A model generated the notes under the pieces. It searched no databases and had not been told where the DNA came from. It saw nothing but the letters and a program-made list of their open reading frames with translations. A DNA stretch of 64,000 nt from Prochlorococcus sp. AG-347-I04 (lineage in GTDB: Bacteria > Cyanobacteriota > Cyanobacteriia > PCC-6307 > Cyanobiaceae): NCBI GenBank assembly GCA_003281625.1, contig QCBL01000006.1:1-64000 (forward strand), written 5' to 3'. A program made the position numbers and the translations under genes. Below are positions 9,882-19,433 of the stretch, in pieces. Position 1 is the stretch's first letter; each line of letters starts with the position of its first letter.

Positions 9882-9896
9882 TGTGGAATGTTCAAC
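9882..9896 (+). repeat. Shared intergenic element, copy A (priA leader)
   Basis: TGTGGAATGTTCAAC, 22 bases before the priA start. The same 15 bases occur upstream of rdgB (56653-56667, minus strand), and 14 of them just before csoS1 (56885-56898, minus strand). No function is known to me; it does not fit the LexA or NtcA patterns I know for cyanobacteria. Confidence 0.75.
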
Positions 9897-9918
9897 AATC
9901 CAATACTAAGAAAAAGTT

Positions 9919-12195
9919 TTGAAGCCGGCAAGTAATCAGTTATTAAATATCTCCTATAAATTGGAAATTTTGCTTGATATAGGTAGTAGTAATGAAAGCT
10001 TTTACTATTTAGATGGAAATAATCTTGGAGCAGAAGTTGGAGATATTGTAAGTGTGAAACTAAGGGGGAGATTATTGAATGGGTTGGTGATCTCCAAAAA
10101 CGACTTTTCGACAATCAATAATGATGAATCAAATATTACCGGAGGAAAAAGCATAAGATATTTGTTTGTTGAAAGTATTTTGCAGAAAAAAATAATTGAT
10201 GAATCTTGGAGAGAATTGATAGAATTCCTAGCCTCTTTTTATATGGTTAGTAATTTAAAAATGTTTAAAACTGCATTCCCTCCTGGCTGGATTGGTAAAT
10301 ATAAAAATTTCTCTAAAGGTTTAAAAGATCAAATATGGATTGAAACTAAAAAAGAACTTGATATTGAGAAAAATCGATTAACCAAAAAAGAATTTTTTTT
10401 AATGGATACTTTATCTAAAAAAGGTAATTGGCAAAGTGAATTAATAAAGTCTGGTTTTAATTATTCTCTAATTAACTCAATGGTCAGTAAAAATTATCTT
10501 GCTAAATCTAAAAGAAAAAAAAATATAAATAGTAAATTTAATTACTTTTTAAATGATCATATCGCAACGAAAAAACCAAATCTTACAAATGAGCAGAAAA
10601 TTGCATTTCAAGAATTTCAAACAATGAACCCAGGAGATGCATTACTTCTTTGGGGCGAAACAGGTTCAGGTAAAACAGAAGTGTATATGAGAATTGCTGA
10701 AGATCAATTTCTTAAGAAAAAAAGTTGTTTGATACTAGCCCCAGAAATTGGATTAATTCCTCAACTTATTGATAGGTTTATTAGGCGATTTAATAATGTC
10801 GTTTACGAATATCATAGTAATTGTTCTCCAAATCATAGAAGTTTAGTTTGGAAGAAAATTATTAATGCCCATGAACCTTTAATAGTAATAGGGACAAGGT
10901 CGGCAGTTTTTCTTCCAATCAAAAATCTGGGATTAATAATAATGGATGAAGAACATGATGTTTCTTATAAACAAGATAGTCCTATGCCTTGCTATGACGC
11001 AAGAGAGATTGCTATTGAAATAGTAAAGAGGAATTCTGCAAAGTTAATTTTTGGGAGTGCAACCCCATCAATGAAGACTTGGAAAAAGTGTATTTTTGAA
11101 AGGAATTTTAAATTGGTAAGAATGATTCAAAGGATATCCAGTAATGAGACTCCTGAAATAAAAATTATTGATATGCGGGATGAGTTCAAGAAGGGAAATA
11201 TGAAAATTTTTTCCAATGAATTATTACAATTGCTTCCTCAACTACGCTTAAAAAAAGAGCAAGCAATAATTTTGATCCCTAGGAGGGGGCATAGTGGATT
11301 TTTAAGTTGTAGAAATTGCGGATATTTAATAAATTGCCCCAACTGTGACGTTCCTTTATCTGTTCATCTCGGATCACAAGGAAAAAAATGGTTAAGGTGT
11401 CATTGGTGTGATCATAAATCAAGATTGATCAATCGTTGCCCAGATTGTCATTCAACTGCTTTCAAACCTTTTGGAATTGGTACGCAAAGGGTAATAGAGT
11501 TTTTAAATGAAGAATTTCCTGACTTAAGAGTACTTCGCTTTGATAGAGATACAACTTCAGGAAAGGATGGTCATAGAGATATTCTTTCAAAGTTTTCTAA
11601 AGGTGATGCTGATATTCTTGTCGGTACTCAGATGTTGGCAAAAGGTATTGACATCCCGAATATTACTCTTTCAGTAGTTATTGCAGCAGATGGGTTGCTT
11701 CATCGCCCAGATATTTCCGCAGAAGAAAAATCATTACAATTATTTTTGCAATTAGCAGGAAGGGCCGGCAGGGCAGAAAAAAAAGGGAAAGTAATTTTTC
11801 AAACTTATAAACCCAACCACCCGGTGATTTCGTATCTGCAAAAAAGAGATTATGAAAGATTCTTAATTGAAAACTCTAGATTGAGAAAGGATGCTAATTT
11901 ATTTCCATTTTGCACGATTTGCCTTCTTAAATTATCAGGTGAAAATTATGAATTAACTGAATCAATTTCAATAAATTTAGCAAAATATCTACTCAAGTGT
12001 TGTGAGAAAAATAACTGGAAATTAATTGGTCCTGCTCCTAGTTTAATTGCTAAAGTTGGCAAAAAATTTAGATGGCAGATATTAATACATGGTCCTGAAG
12101 GAACAAAAATACCTTTACCTAATAGATCAATATTATGGAAACTTATTCCAAATAATGTTTTTTTAACAATTGATGTTAATCCAGCAGAGTTGTAA
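9919..12195 (+). CDS. priA: Primosomal protein N' (PriA) replication-restart helicase
   Basis: A 758-residue 3'-5' DNA helicase that reloads the replisome at stalled forks. Visible in order: an N-terminal DNA-binding domain, Walker A GETGSGKT (about residue 246), DEEH (about 342), the zinc-binding cysteine block from about 463 to 505 (CRNCGYLINCPNC ... CHWCDH ... CPDC), and the helicase C-domain with LVGTQMLAKGIDIPNITL and LAGRAGR. The start is a TTG (MKPASNQ); there is no nearby ATG. Its stop directly abuts the stop of the convergent DUF3153 gene. Confidence 0.96.
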   Translation: MKPASNQLLNISYKLEILLDIGSSNESFYYLDGNNLGAEVGDIVSVKLRGRLLNGLVISKNDFSTINNDESNITGGKSIRYLFVESILQKKIIDESWRELIEFLASFYMVSNLKMFKTAFPPGWIGKYKNFSKGLKDQIWIETKKELDIEKNRLTKKEFFLMDTLSKKGNWQSELIKSGFNYSLINSMVSKNYLAKSKRKKNINSKFNYFLNDHIATKKPNLTNEQKIAFQEFQTMNPGDALLLWGETGSGKTEVYMRIAEDQFLKKKSCLILAPEIGLIPQLIDRFIRRFNNVVYEYHSNCSPNHRSLVWKKIINAHEPLIVIGTRSAVFLPIKNLGLIIMDEEHDVSYKQDSPMPCYDAREIAIEIVKRNSAKLIFGSATPSMKTWKKCIFERNFKLVRMIQRISSNETPEIKIIDMRDEFKKGNMKIFSNELLQLLPQLRLKKEQAIILIPRRGHSGFLSCRNCGYLINCPNCDVPLSVHLGSQGKKWLRCHWCDHKSRLINRCPDCHSTAFKPFGIGTQRVIEFLNEEFPDLRVLRFDRDTTSGKDGHRDILSKFSKGDADILVGTQMLAKGIDIPNITLSVVIAADGLLHRPDISAEEKSLQLFLQLAGRAGRAEKKGKVIFQTYKPNHPVISYLQKRDYERFLIENSRLRKDANLFPFCTICLLKLSGENYELTESISINLAKYLLKCCEKNNWKLIGPAPSLIAKVGKKFRWQILIHGPEGTKIPLPNRSILWKLIPNNVFLTIDVNPAEL

Positions 12196-13305
12196 TTACT
12201 TTGACGGAAGTTGAGGCAAATCTGTACCTAATTTAAATCTATAGAATCTTAATAAATAAGCTAATATTGTGATTATTAAAATAGTAGATATCCCAATCAA
12301 GAGTTTGTTGATGCTCCAGAAAGAAAATTCAAGACTATTCATCTGACCTTGATTTAAATTCCAAATTATTAAATTTTTGGTGATTTCTAAATTTGAATTA
12401 TTTTTACTTGTAAGGGTAGCTTTATTAGGGTGAATAATTTTGAAAATGAGTTCTAAATTATCAATACCTTGAACAGAATTTAGATCCATATCTAATCTGT
12501 AAAAGTATTTTTTAAAAAAAATGAAGTTTTTTTGAGTAGCATTAATTTCTATATTTGTAGATCCTCCCGCTAACTCTCCAGCTGTATTTTGGGTGATTTT
12601 AAGAACTTGCTTTATATCTTCTAAATTGAGATTTTTATGTTTCAAAGAAAAGGTTGATTCTTCTTGTTCAATTTCTGCGTTAGGAAAAATATCATTCATC
12701 TTCTCTTCAAATTTCAATTGCCAAGGAAATTTCTTTAGGTATTTACTCTCTATCACTAAATTGTTGGTTATTGAATTAAATTCACTAAGGTCAAGGGTAT
12801 CCTCAACTTTAACGCAGCCACTTAAAAGTGGAATTAATAATAATAGTATAAAAAAAATGATCAGTGAAAAGCCTTTCTGAAAGGATTTTGTTTCACCAGT
12901 TGGAGTTTCAGTTACATTAATAAATTTTTTTTTCTCTAATACTTTTCTTTTTTTGCGCAGTGAGTTAAGAGATTTTTGATTTAGTGATGTGTCGCTTTCA
13001 AACTGTACGTTCCAATTTTCTGGCTTTTTAATTTCAGGAGAGTCTATGATTTCCATTAAATATTTTGCATTTTCTCTCGTCTTATTATCGTAAGATTTTA
13101 GAAGTTCTTTACAAAACCTTTTAGCCTCCTTCTTTTTATTGATACCACAAAGAGCAGTAATTAAGATTGTTCTTAAATTCACTCCCTCTTTACTTGACAA
13201 AGGAAATGATTCGATTTGAGGCAAAAGAAACTCTATACAATAATGATACTCACCCTTAGCTAAAGCAAGTTCTACTGTTTCTAAAACTTGCTCATAAGCT
13301 TTCAT
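12196..13305 (-). CDS. DUF3153-family protein with extra N-terminal helical domain
   Basis: 369 residues. Residues 1-110 are helical and rich in Leu/Lys/Glu with a TPR-like look. Residues about 146-164 are a strongly hydrophobic stretch ending in LLSGC, resembling an internal lipoprotein signal. After this comes a DUF3153-like extracytoplasmic domain (VEDTLDLSEFN, KYLKKFPWQL), and a C-terminal membrane segment around 333-352. The function is unknown. No start codon near the internal signal offers a conventional lipoprotein, so the cytoplasmic extension appears genuinely fused. It is four bases downstream of argB on the same strand. Confidence 0.7.
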   Translation of the reverse strand: MKAYEQVLETVELALAKGEYHYCIEFLLPQIESFPLSSKEGVNLRTILITALCGINKKKEAKRFCKELLKSYDNKTRENAKYLMEIIDSPEIKKPENWNVQFESDTSLNQKSLNSLRKKRKVLEKKKFINVTETPTGETKSFQKGFSLIIFFILLLLIPLLSGCVKVEDTLDLSEFNSITNNLVIESKYLKKFPWQLKFEEKMNDIFPNAEIEQEESTFSLKHKNLNLEDIKQVLKITQNTAGELAGGSTNIEINATQKNFIFFKKYFYRLDMDLNSVQGIDNLELIFKIIHPNKATLTSKNNSNLEITKNLIIWNLNQGQMNSLEFSFWSINKLLIGISTILIITILAYLLRFYRFKLGTDLPQLPSK

Positions 13306-13308
13306 AGG

Positions 13309-14160
13309 TCAGGCGACAATCATTGTACCTATTCCGGAATTTGTAAAAATCTCAAGCAGTAACGAATGTTCTATTCTTCCATCAATTATGTGAGCTGCTT
13401 TGACTCCTTGCGCTAAAGCTCTTATGCAGCATTCAGTCTTTGGAATCATACCTTCATTCACAATTTTTTTATCAATAAAATCTCTCGCCTCTTTGAGATT
13501 AGTTTTTTCAACAAGACTATTTTTGTTGTCTTTTTCTTTTAAGATCCCTTGAGTATCAGTAAGAAGAATAAGTTTTTCTGCATTTATTGCAGCAGCAACT
13601 TCTCCAGCAACAAAATCTGCGTTGATGTTATGAGAAATACCCTCCAAGGTTGATCCAATACTAGAAATAATTGGGATATATCCTTTAGAGATAAGAGGAT
13701 CTAATATTTCAGGATTGATTTTTGTAACCTCTCCCACTAACCCATGGCTCCCATCTCCTAGTTCTCTAGATTGAATTAAGTTCCCATCAAGACCTGATAT
13801 CCCTACAGCTAAGGATCCAGTTTTATTAATGCCTTTGACAATTTGTTTGTTAACTCTACCCATTAGAACCATCTCGACAATTTCCATTGTTTTTTGATCA
13901 GTAATTCTTAATCCATTTTCAAATTTAGGAGATATTTCTAATTTCTTTAACCAATTATTAATCTCGGGCCCACCTCCATGAATTACTATCGGACAAACTC
14001 CCACTGTTGATAAAAGTGCAATGTCTCTAAAAAAAGCATTTTTTAAATTATCATTCTCCATAACAGAACCACCATACTTGATAACAATTTTTCTGCCAGA
14101 GAAACTTTGTATATATGGGAGTGCTTCGCTTAATATTGATACTCTTTGAGAATCATTCAT
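13309..14160 (-). CDS. argB: Acetylglutamate kinase
   Basis: A 283-residue amino-acid kinase catalysing the second step of arginine synthesis, phosphorylation of N-acetylglutamate. Motifs: [10 protein letters not shown] near residue 25, [10 protein letters not shown] near 60-70, [15 protein letters not shown] near 175-190, and the C-terminal [22 protein letters not shown], characteristic of arginine-feedback enzymes regulated by PII in cyanobacteria. Followed on the same strand by the DUF3153 gene after four bases. Confidence 0.97.
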   Translation of the reverse strand: MNDSQRVSILSEALPYIQSFSGRKIVIKYGGSVMENDNLKNAFFRDIALLSTVGVCPIVIHGGGPEINNWLKKLEISPKFENGLRITDQKTMEIVEMVLMGRVNKQIVKGINKTGSLAVGISGLDGNLIQSRELGDGSHGLVGEVTKINPEILDPLISKGYIPIISSIGSTLEGISHNINADFVAGEVAAAINAEKLILLTDTQGILKEKDNKNSLVEKTNLKEARDFIDKKIVNEGMIPKTECCIRALAQGVKAAHIIDGRIEHSLLLEIFTNSGIGTMIVA

Positions 14161-14224
14161 TATTAAAATTCATTAAAACTTGATTGAATTGAGAAATTAG
14201 GTTTTTACAAATATATCCCTATAT

Positions 14225-14755
14225 TCAATAAAAGAGAATAAAATCAAATTCTTTTTTATTATCGTCGATAATAAATTCTGATTCAAGACCTTTGACGAAA
14301 AACCTGTTTAATCTTTCTTGTTTTTCAATCCATTTTTCTAGAGGAACAGCGTTTAATTTGAAACGCAATCTGAGACCATTTTTTTCTTCCTTTGTAATTT
14401 CTTCAATTTCTTTTAGTTGAGGGGGATTATCCTCGTCCCACAAACTCAAAGATTCTAATGATGATTCAAGATGAGCTTTTATCCCATATCTCCATCTTGT
14501 AACATCCTTAACTAGTGCTGTTAATTCTTTTGGTCTATTGTATTTATTTGTCGCAAAATTTGTCTTGTCAAACAACTCTACAGGAGGTATTTCGGAAGTT
14601 TTTAAACCTAATCCAATTAGAAAAATAGGTACTCCATAAAAAAAAGTAGGTACACTTAAATTTACTGAGTCTGTAAAATAAGCAGTCATTCCAACAAAAG
14701 CTAATATACCCCCAGCGGTTACGATTAAGTTTCCAGGCGATAGGTATTTCTTCAT
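14225..14755 (-). CDS. DUF2854 membrane-associated protein
   Basis: A 176-residue protein with two closely spaced hydrophobic helices at about residues 8-28 and 33-50, then a soluble domain (from about 70). The layout SPGNLIVTAGGILAFVGMTAY and GLKTSEIPPV match the DUF2854 family of cyanobacteria and chloroplasts. The function is not established; a thylakoid or plasma-membrane location is inferred. It is upstream of argB on the same strand, with a 64-base gap, and divergent from a small unknown gene. Confidence 0.75.
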   Translation of the reverse strand: MKKYLSPGNLIVTAGGILAFVGMTAYFTDSVNLSVPTFFYGVPIFLIGLGLKTSEIPPVELFDKTNFATNKYNRPKELTALVKDVTRWRYGIKAHLESSLESLSLWDEDNPPQLKEIEEITKEEKNGLRLRFKLNAVPLEKWIEKQERLNRFFVKGLESEFIIDDNKKEFDFILFY

Positions 14756-14797
14756 TTTGATTTAGTAGAATGAATTTCAAATGGTCTAACAAGTATT

Positions 14798-14980
14798 ATG
14801 CAAGATCCCAAGACTGCAAATCAAGAAGATTTAATTTTTAAACTTGATCAAGAAAGATCTTGGCTATTAGAAAATCTTGATAAGGGTAAATGGCCAGAGA
14901 TTAGAAGCGAACTTGCCGAGCTCGAAAGAAAAATAAGCAAATTTATTATAAGTGTTCAAGAAAATAATGTTGATATTTGA
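14798..14980 (+). CDS. Small conserved-looking hypothetical protein (60 aa)
   Basis: A 60-residue acidic, helical protein starting with ATG (MQDPKTANQ) and rich in Leu, Glu and Lys, consistent with a short coiled coil (LAELERKISKFI). It fills the gap between the divergent DUF2854 gene and the convergent ssb gene, ending one base from the ssb stop. I recognise no domain. Its position, ATG start and lack of another gene overlapping it argue that it is real. Confidence 0.55.
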   Translation: MQDPKTANQEDLIFKLDQERSWLLENLDKGKWPEIRSELAELERKISKFIISVQENNVDI

Positions 14981-14981
14981 T

Positions 14982-15407
14982 TTAAAAAGGTATTTCGTCT
15001 ACTTCAGGTACTAAAGGTGAACTATCCCAACTGGAATTTTTGGTGCTTTCTTTTTTTTCAAGTGACTCATTATTTTCTTTTTGATCAGACTTAAAAACCT
15101 CAACTGGCGATATTTGATGAATCTTTGAAGCTGTTAGTTCTGGTTGCTTTTCTTTCGTTCCGTCTTTTCTAGTAACAGAATTCATCTTTAGACGTCCCTC
15201 AATAACAATGTTTTGCCCCTCTTTTAGTTCATCTACCATCTCTTGGGCAATATTTCCCCATCCTATGATCTTGAGATCTCTGGTTGGATCTTCACTACGT
15301 AATCCTTTAAAATTAACAATCATTTCTGCAATTGGAGTTTGGTTTTCTTTGGTATACCTCATTTGGGGAGCGCTATTAATGACCGCCTGAATTAAACAAT
15401 GATTCAT
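14982..15407 (-). CDS. ssb: Single-stranded DNA-binding protein
   Basis: A 141-residue protein: an N-terminal OB-fold (residues 1-100, with DLKIIGWGNIAQ and GQNIVIEGRLKMNS), a Ser/Asn/Glu-rich linker, and the C-terminal tip EVDEIPF, the acidic tail that recruits replication and repair proteins. SSB coats single-stranded DNA during replication and recombination. It is divergent from cobK across 28 bases. Confidence 0.88.
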   Translation of the reverse strand: MNHCLIQAVINSAPQMRYTKENQTPIAEMIVNFKGLRSEDPTRDLKIIGWGNIAQEMVDELKEGQNIVIEGRLKMNSVTRKDGTKEKQPELTASKIHQISPVEVFKSDQKENNESLEKKESTKNSSWDSSPLVPEVDEIPF

Positions 15408-15435
15408 TACTTACTATTTAATTAAAGACATACTG

Positions 15436-16233
15436 ATGCAGAATCAAGAAAATTGCTATAAAAATGTTTGGATCCTATCAGGAACATCGGATGGACCTTT
15501 AATAGCTAATAGGCTTCTTGAACTAAATTATTCAGTCTTTGCAAGTGTTTTAACTTTTAAAGCAGGGCAAGCTTATATTGAAAATTCAAAGTTACATATC
15601 ATTACGGGTAAATTAAATAATAAAGATCAAGTAATTAATTTCATAAAAAAAAATAAAATCACATGCGTTGTAGATGCGACTCATCCGTTTGCCGTAGTAA
15701 TTTCTAAAAATCTTAATAATGCATGTAAAGAGATTAATATACCTCTCTTACTATTTGAGAGGAAGTCTCTAAGAAATAACACTAATAATTTTTTTTATAT
15801 TGATGATTTAAAGGAAATAAATAAAGTTGATATAGAAAATAAGAATATCCTTTTGGCAATAGGATCAAGATTCCTTAATGATACAGCTAGTTATTATATG
15901 AATTGTAAAGCAAATGTATTTACGAGGGTACTTCCAAATTTTGAGAGTATAACTAAAGCTTTTGGATCATGTATTAAAAATTCAAACATAGCGATACTTG
16001 AACCGAGTAAAATTAATAAAAGTATTTTAGAAAAAAAACTTTGTGATCTTTGGGAGATAGATTATGTTCTCTGCAGAGAATCTGGAAGTTATTCTCAGAA
16101 AAACTGGGAGAGCATAGTTTCTGGAAGTAAAATGAAGTTATTTTTGGTTAAAAGGCCGAAATTACAAAATGATTATTCTTACTCTTTTGATCAATATCAC
16201 AATTTGATAAATCACATAATTAAAGAATATTGA
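15436..16233 (+). CDS. cobK: Precorrin-6A/cobalt-precorrin-6A reductase
   Basis: A 265-residue protein of the CobK/CbiJ family, which reduces the corrin ring during cobalamin synthesis with NAD(P)H. The N-terminal VWILSGTSDGPLIANRL is the nucleotide-binding start, and VDATHPFAVVISKN near residue 75-88 is the family signature. The C-terminal FLVKRP is also typical. It precedes cutA by 13 bases. The window also has cobO, so part of the B12 pathway is represented. Confidence 0.9.
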   Translation: MQNQENCYKNVWILSGTSDGPLIANRLLELNYSVFASVLTFKAGQAYIENSKLHIITGKLNNKDQVINFIKKNKITCVVDATHPFAVVISKNLNNACKEINIPLLLFERKSLRNNTNNFFYIDDLKEINKVDIENKNILLAIGSRFLNDTASYYMNCKANVFTRVLPNFESITKAFGSCIKNSNIAILEPSKINKSILEKKLCDLWEIDYVLCRESGSYSQKNWESIVSGSKMKLFLVKRPKLQNDYSYSFDQYHNLINHIIKEY

Positions 16234-16246
16234 TGTTTAATTTATT

Positions 16247-16552
16247 ATGGAAGTATTAGTTATGATCACGACTGAATCAAGTTACGCAAATGCTTTGCGA
16301 ATATCCAAATTACTAATAGAAAATAAACTTGCAGCTTGTGTTTCAATAAAGCAAATTTTTTCAATTTATAAGTGGGATGATGATATTGAAGAGACTAAAG
16401 AGTTTGAAATCACAATAAAAAGTAAACTAGAATTGAAAGATTATTTAATTGAATTCTTAAATAAAAATTCTACATATGATGTCCCTCAAATTATTTACAA
16501 AAAATACCATGCTGAGGTGAAATATTATGATTGGTTGAATAAGACTATTTGA
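16247..16552 (+). CDS. cutA: CutA1 divalent-cation tolerance protein
   Basis: A 101-residue protein of the PII-like trimeric CutA1 family. It has the N-terminal VMITTESSYANALRIS, LAACVSI, Y-K-W-D-D-D-I-E and the late YDVPQIIYKK segments. CutA1 proteins were linked to copper tolerance in E. coli, but the role in cyanobacteria is unclear. Thirteen bases after cobK; its stop directly abuts the stop of the convergent kinase gene. Confidence 0.92.
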   Translation: MEVLVMITTESSYANALRISKLLIENKLAACVSIKQIFSIYKWDDDIEETKEFEITIKSKLELKDYLIEFLNKNSTYDVPQIIYKKYHAEVKYYDWLNKTI

Positions 16553-17563
16553 CTAAAATAATTTTATTAACTCTTTAAGATCAATATCTGACCTAGATCC
16601 TAATTGTGTAATTATTTGTCCCGCACAAGTTGAAGCAATCTCTCCGCACTTTTTGAGGGAATAATTTTTTATTAATCCATGGATAAATCCTCCCGCATAG
16701 ATATCTCCCGCTCCTGTAGTATCAATAATCTTTCCTTTCGTTATTGACTCAATTATTTCAACATTATTTTTGTTAAATATGAGAGAACCATTGCTACCTA
16801 AAGTGACTATTACTAATTCACATAAGGAAAACAGGTCTCCTTGGCAATCTGCTAATTTATCCCTTTTAAACAAACTTAAAACCTCCGATTCATTGCAAAA
16901 AACTATATCTACATAATCATCAATTAATTCCAAGAAGCTCTCTCGATGTCTTTCTACACAAAATGAATCAGACAATGAAAGAATTATTTTTGTATTGGAT
17001 TCTTTTGCAATTTGAGCAGCTTTAAGAAAAGCATTTTTAGCTAATTCGCTGTCCCATAAATACCCTTCTAAATACAAGTATTTACTCTCCTTAAGTACAC
17101 TAAAATCAATGTCTTTTGGTTCAAATTCTACAGATGCTCCTAGATAAGTGCACATAGTTCTTTGTGCATCAGGTGTAATCAAAATGATTGAATGGGCTGT
17201 TGAAGCACCTTCAATGGTTGGGGGAGTATTAAATATAGTTTTACTTTTTTTTATATCCTCAGAAAAGAAATTCCCAAATTGATCATTTTTTACCCTTCCA
17301 ATAAACTGGACAACATTTCCTAATCCTGCTAAACAAACAACGGTATTTGCTGAGGACCCACCTGATATTTGTTTGATCACTTTGCATTTTTCTAATAATC
17401 CCTGAGATTCAAAAGAATTAATTAGATTCATAGATCCTTTAGACAGATTATTTATCTCAAGAAACTCATCCTCAATATTTACAATAATATCTACTATTGC
17501 GTTGCCCAGACCGATGAGATCAACCTTTTTATTATCTTCTAAATGTCTAAAGGATCCTCTCAT
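16553..17563 (-). CDS. PfkB-family carbohydrate/adenosine kinase
   Basis: A 336-residue ribokinase-fold kinase. It shows the N-terminal GLGNAIVDI, the GGSSANT substrate loop near residue 70, and the C-terminal anion-hole/catalytic motif DTTGAGDIYAGG (catalytic Asp in GAGD, about residue 290). Similar cyanobacterial proteins are usually annotated adenosine kinase or sugar kinase; substrate specificity is not readable here. It lies 15 bases after purA on the same strand, and a purine-salvage role would fit this neighbour. Confidence 0.85.
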   Translation of the reverse strand: MRGSFRHLEDNKKVDLIGLGNAIVDIIVNIEDEFLEINNLSKGSMNLINSFESQGLLEKCKVIKQISGGSSANTVVCLAGLGNVVQFIGRVKNDQFGNFFSEDIKKSKTIFNTPPTIEGASTAHSIILITPDAQRTMCTYLGASVEFEPKDIDFSVLKESKYLYLEGYLWDSELAKNAFLKAAQIAKESNTKIILSLSDSFCVERHRESFLELIDDYVDIVFCNESEVLSLFKRDKLADCQGDLFSLCELVIVTLGSNGSLIFNKNNVEIIESITKGKIIDTTGAGDIYAGGFIHGLIKNYSLKKCGEIASTCAGQIITQLGSRSDIDLKELIKLF

Positions 17564-17578
17564 GGATTTGAAACTAAA

Positions 17579-18943
<1,365 letters not shown>

Positions 18944-18970
18944 TTAACTTTAAAAAGTAAATGAATTGTA

Positions 18971-19408
18971 TCAACTTTCTCTTAGAACCATTTTTTCAGC
19001 AAGAGAAAATTCTTTAGTTAATCGCTCTTTAAGTTTATCTGGTAAAGGTCTAGTTGCAAAGTTTTTGTAATGACCTGCCATAGCATTTAATGCTGTTTGC
19101 ATGGTGGTAAATGATTGGGTTTTGTTTACCATCCCTCTATTTCTATATCTGGAAATATAGTCAGTTATAAGTGTAAGAGCTTCACTCCTTACTTCATCTT
19201 TATTAGGAGAATCTTTTGGAGTATCAACAGCTGTTTGTAATGTTTTAACAACTGAAATTGTATCTTTTGTATAGTCACCAGTCATAGAGGTTTTTACAGC
19301 TATAGAAGGAGAACTAAAAAGTGTAAAAACAACAATTAAGGATATTGAAAAAGATATTGCCTTGATAAGATTTTTAAAAAATAATTTTGATGTCCTTTTC
19401 AGTAACAT
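18971..19408 (-). CDS. psb27: Photosystem II assembly factor Psb27, without lipobox cysteine
   Basis: A 145-residue precursor. Residues 1-37 form a signal peptide ending in FSSPSIAVK. The mature part is the four-helix Psb27 domain (MTGDYTKDTISVVKTLQTAV ... MAGHYKNFATRPLPDKLK). Psb27 binds CP43 on the lumenal side during PSII assembly and repair. In many cyanobacteria it is a lipoprotein with a Cys at the cleavage site; no cysteine is present here, so it is predicted to be a soluble lumenal protein. It lies 25 bases after proS on the same strand. Confidence 0.9.
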   Translation of the reverse strand: MLLKRTSKLFFKNLIKAISFSISLIVVFTLFSSPSIAVKTSMTGDYTKDTISVVKTLQTAVDTPKDSPNKDEVRSEALTLITDYISRYRNRGMVNKTQSFTTMQTALNAMAGHYKNFATRPLPDKLKERLTKEFSLAEKMVLRES

Positions 19409-19433
19409 AACTTAGCTCCCAAAAAAATAAGCC

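Larger units (their letters stand above)
9598..9918. other. 321-base non-coding gap between rpoD and priA
   Basis: No convincing protein gene. It must hold divergent promoters for rpoD and priA. A block from about 9776 to 9870 looks less AT-rich than the surroundings and contains AGACAGG (9790-9796); close to priA is a copy of the shared 15-base element (9882-9896). A TTGAACATT word also occurs at 9653-9661. I could not identify a known RNA family or a clear Rho-independent terminator; a small RNA or a long leader of priA is possible. Confidence 0.6.

Noticed and set aside
9882..9896. LexA box
   Set aside because: The element has GTTC but no matching GTAC-type half at the spacing of cyanobacterial LexA sites.
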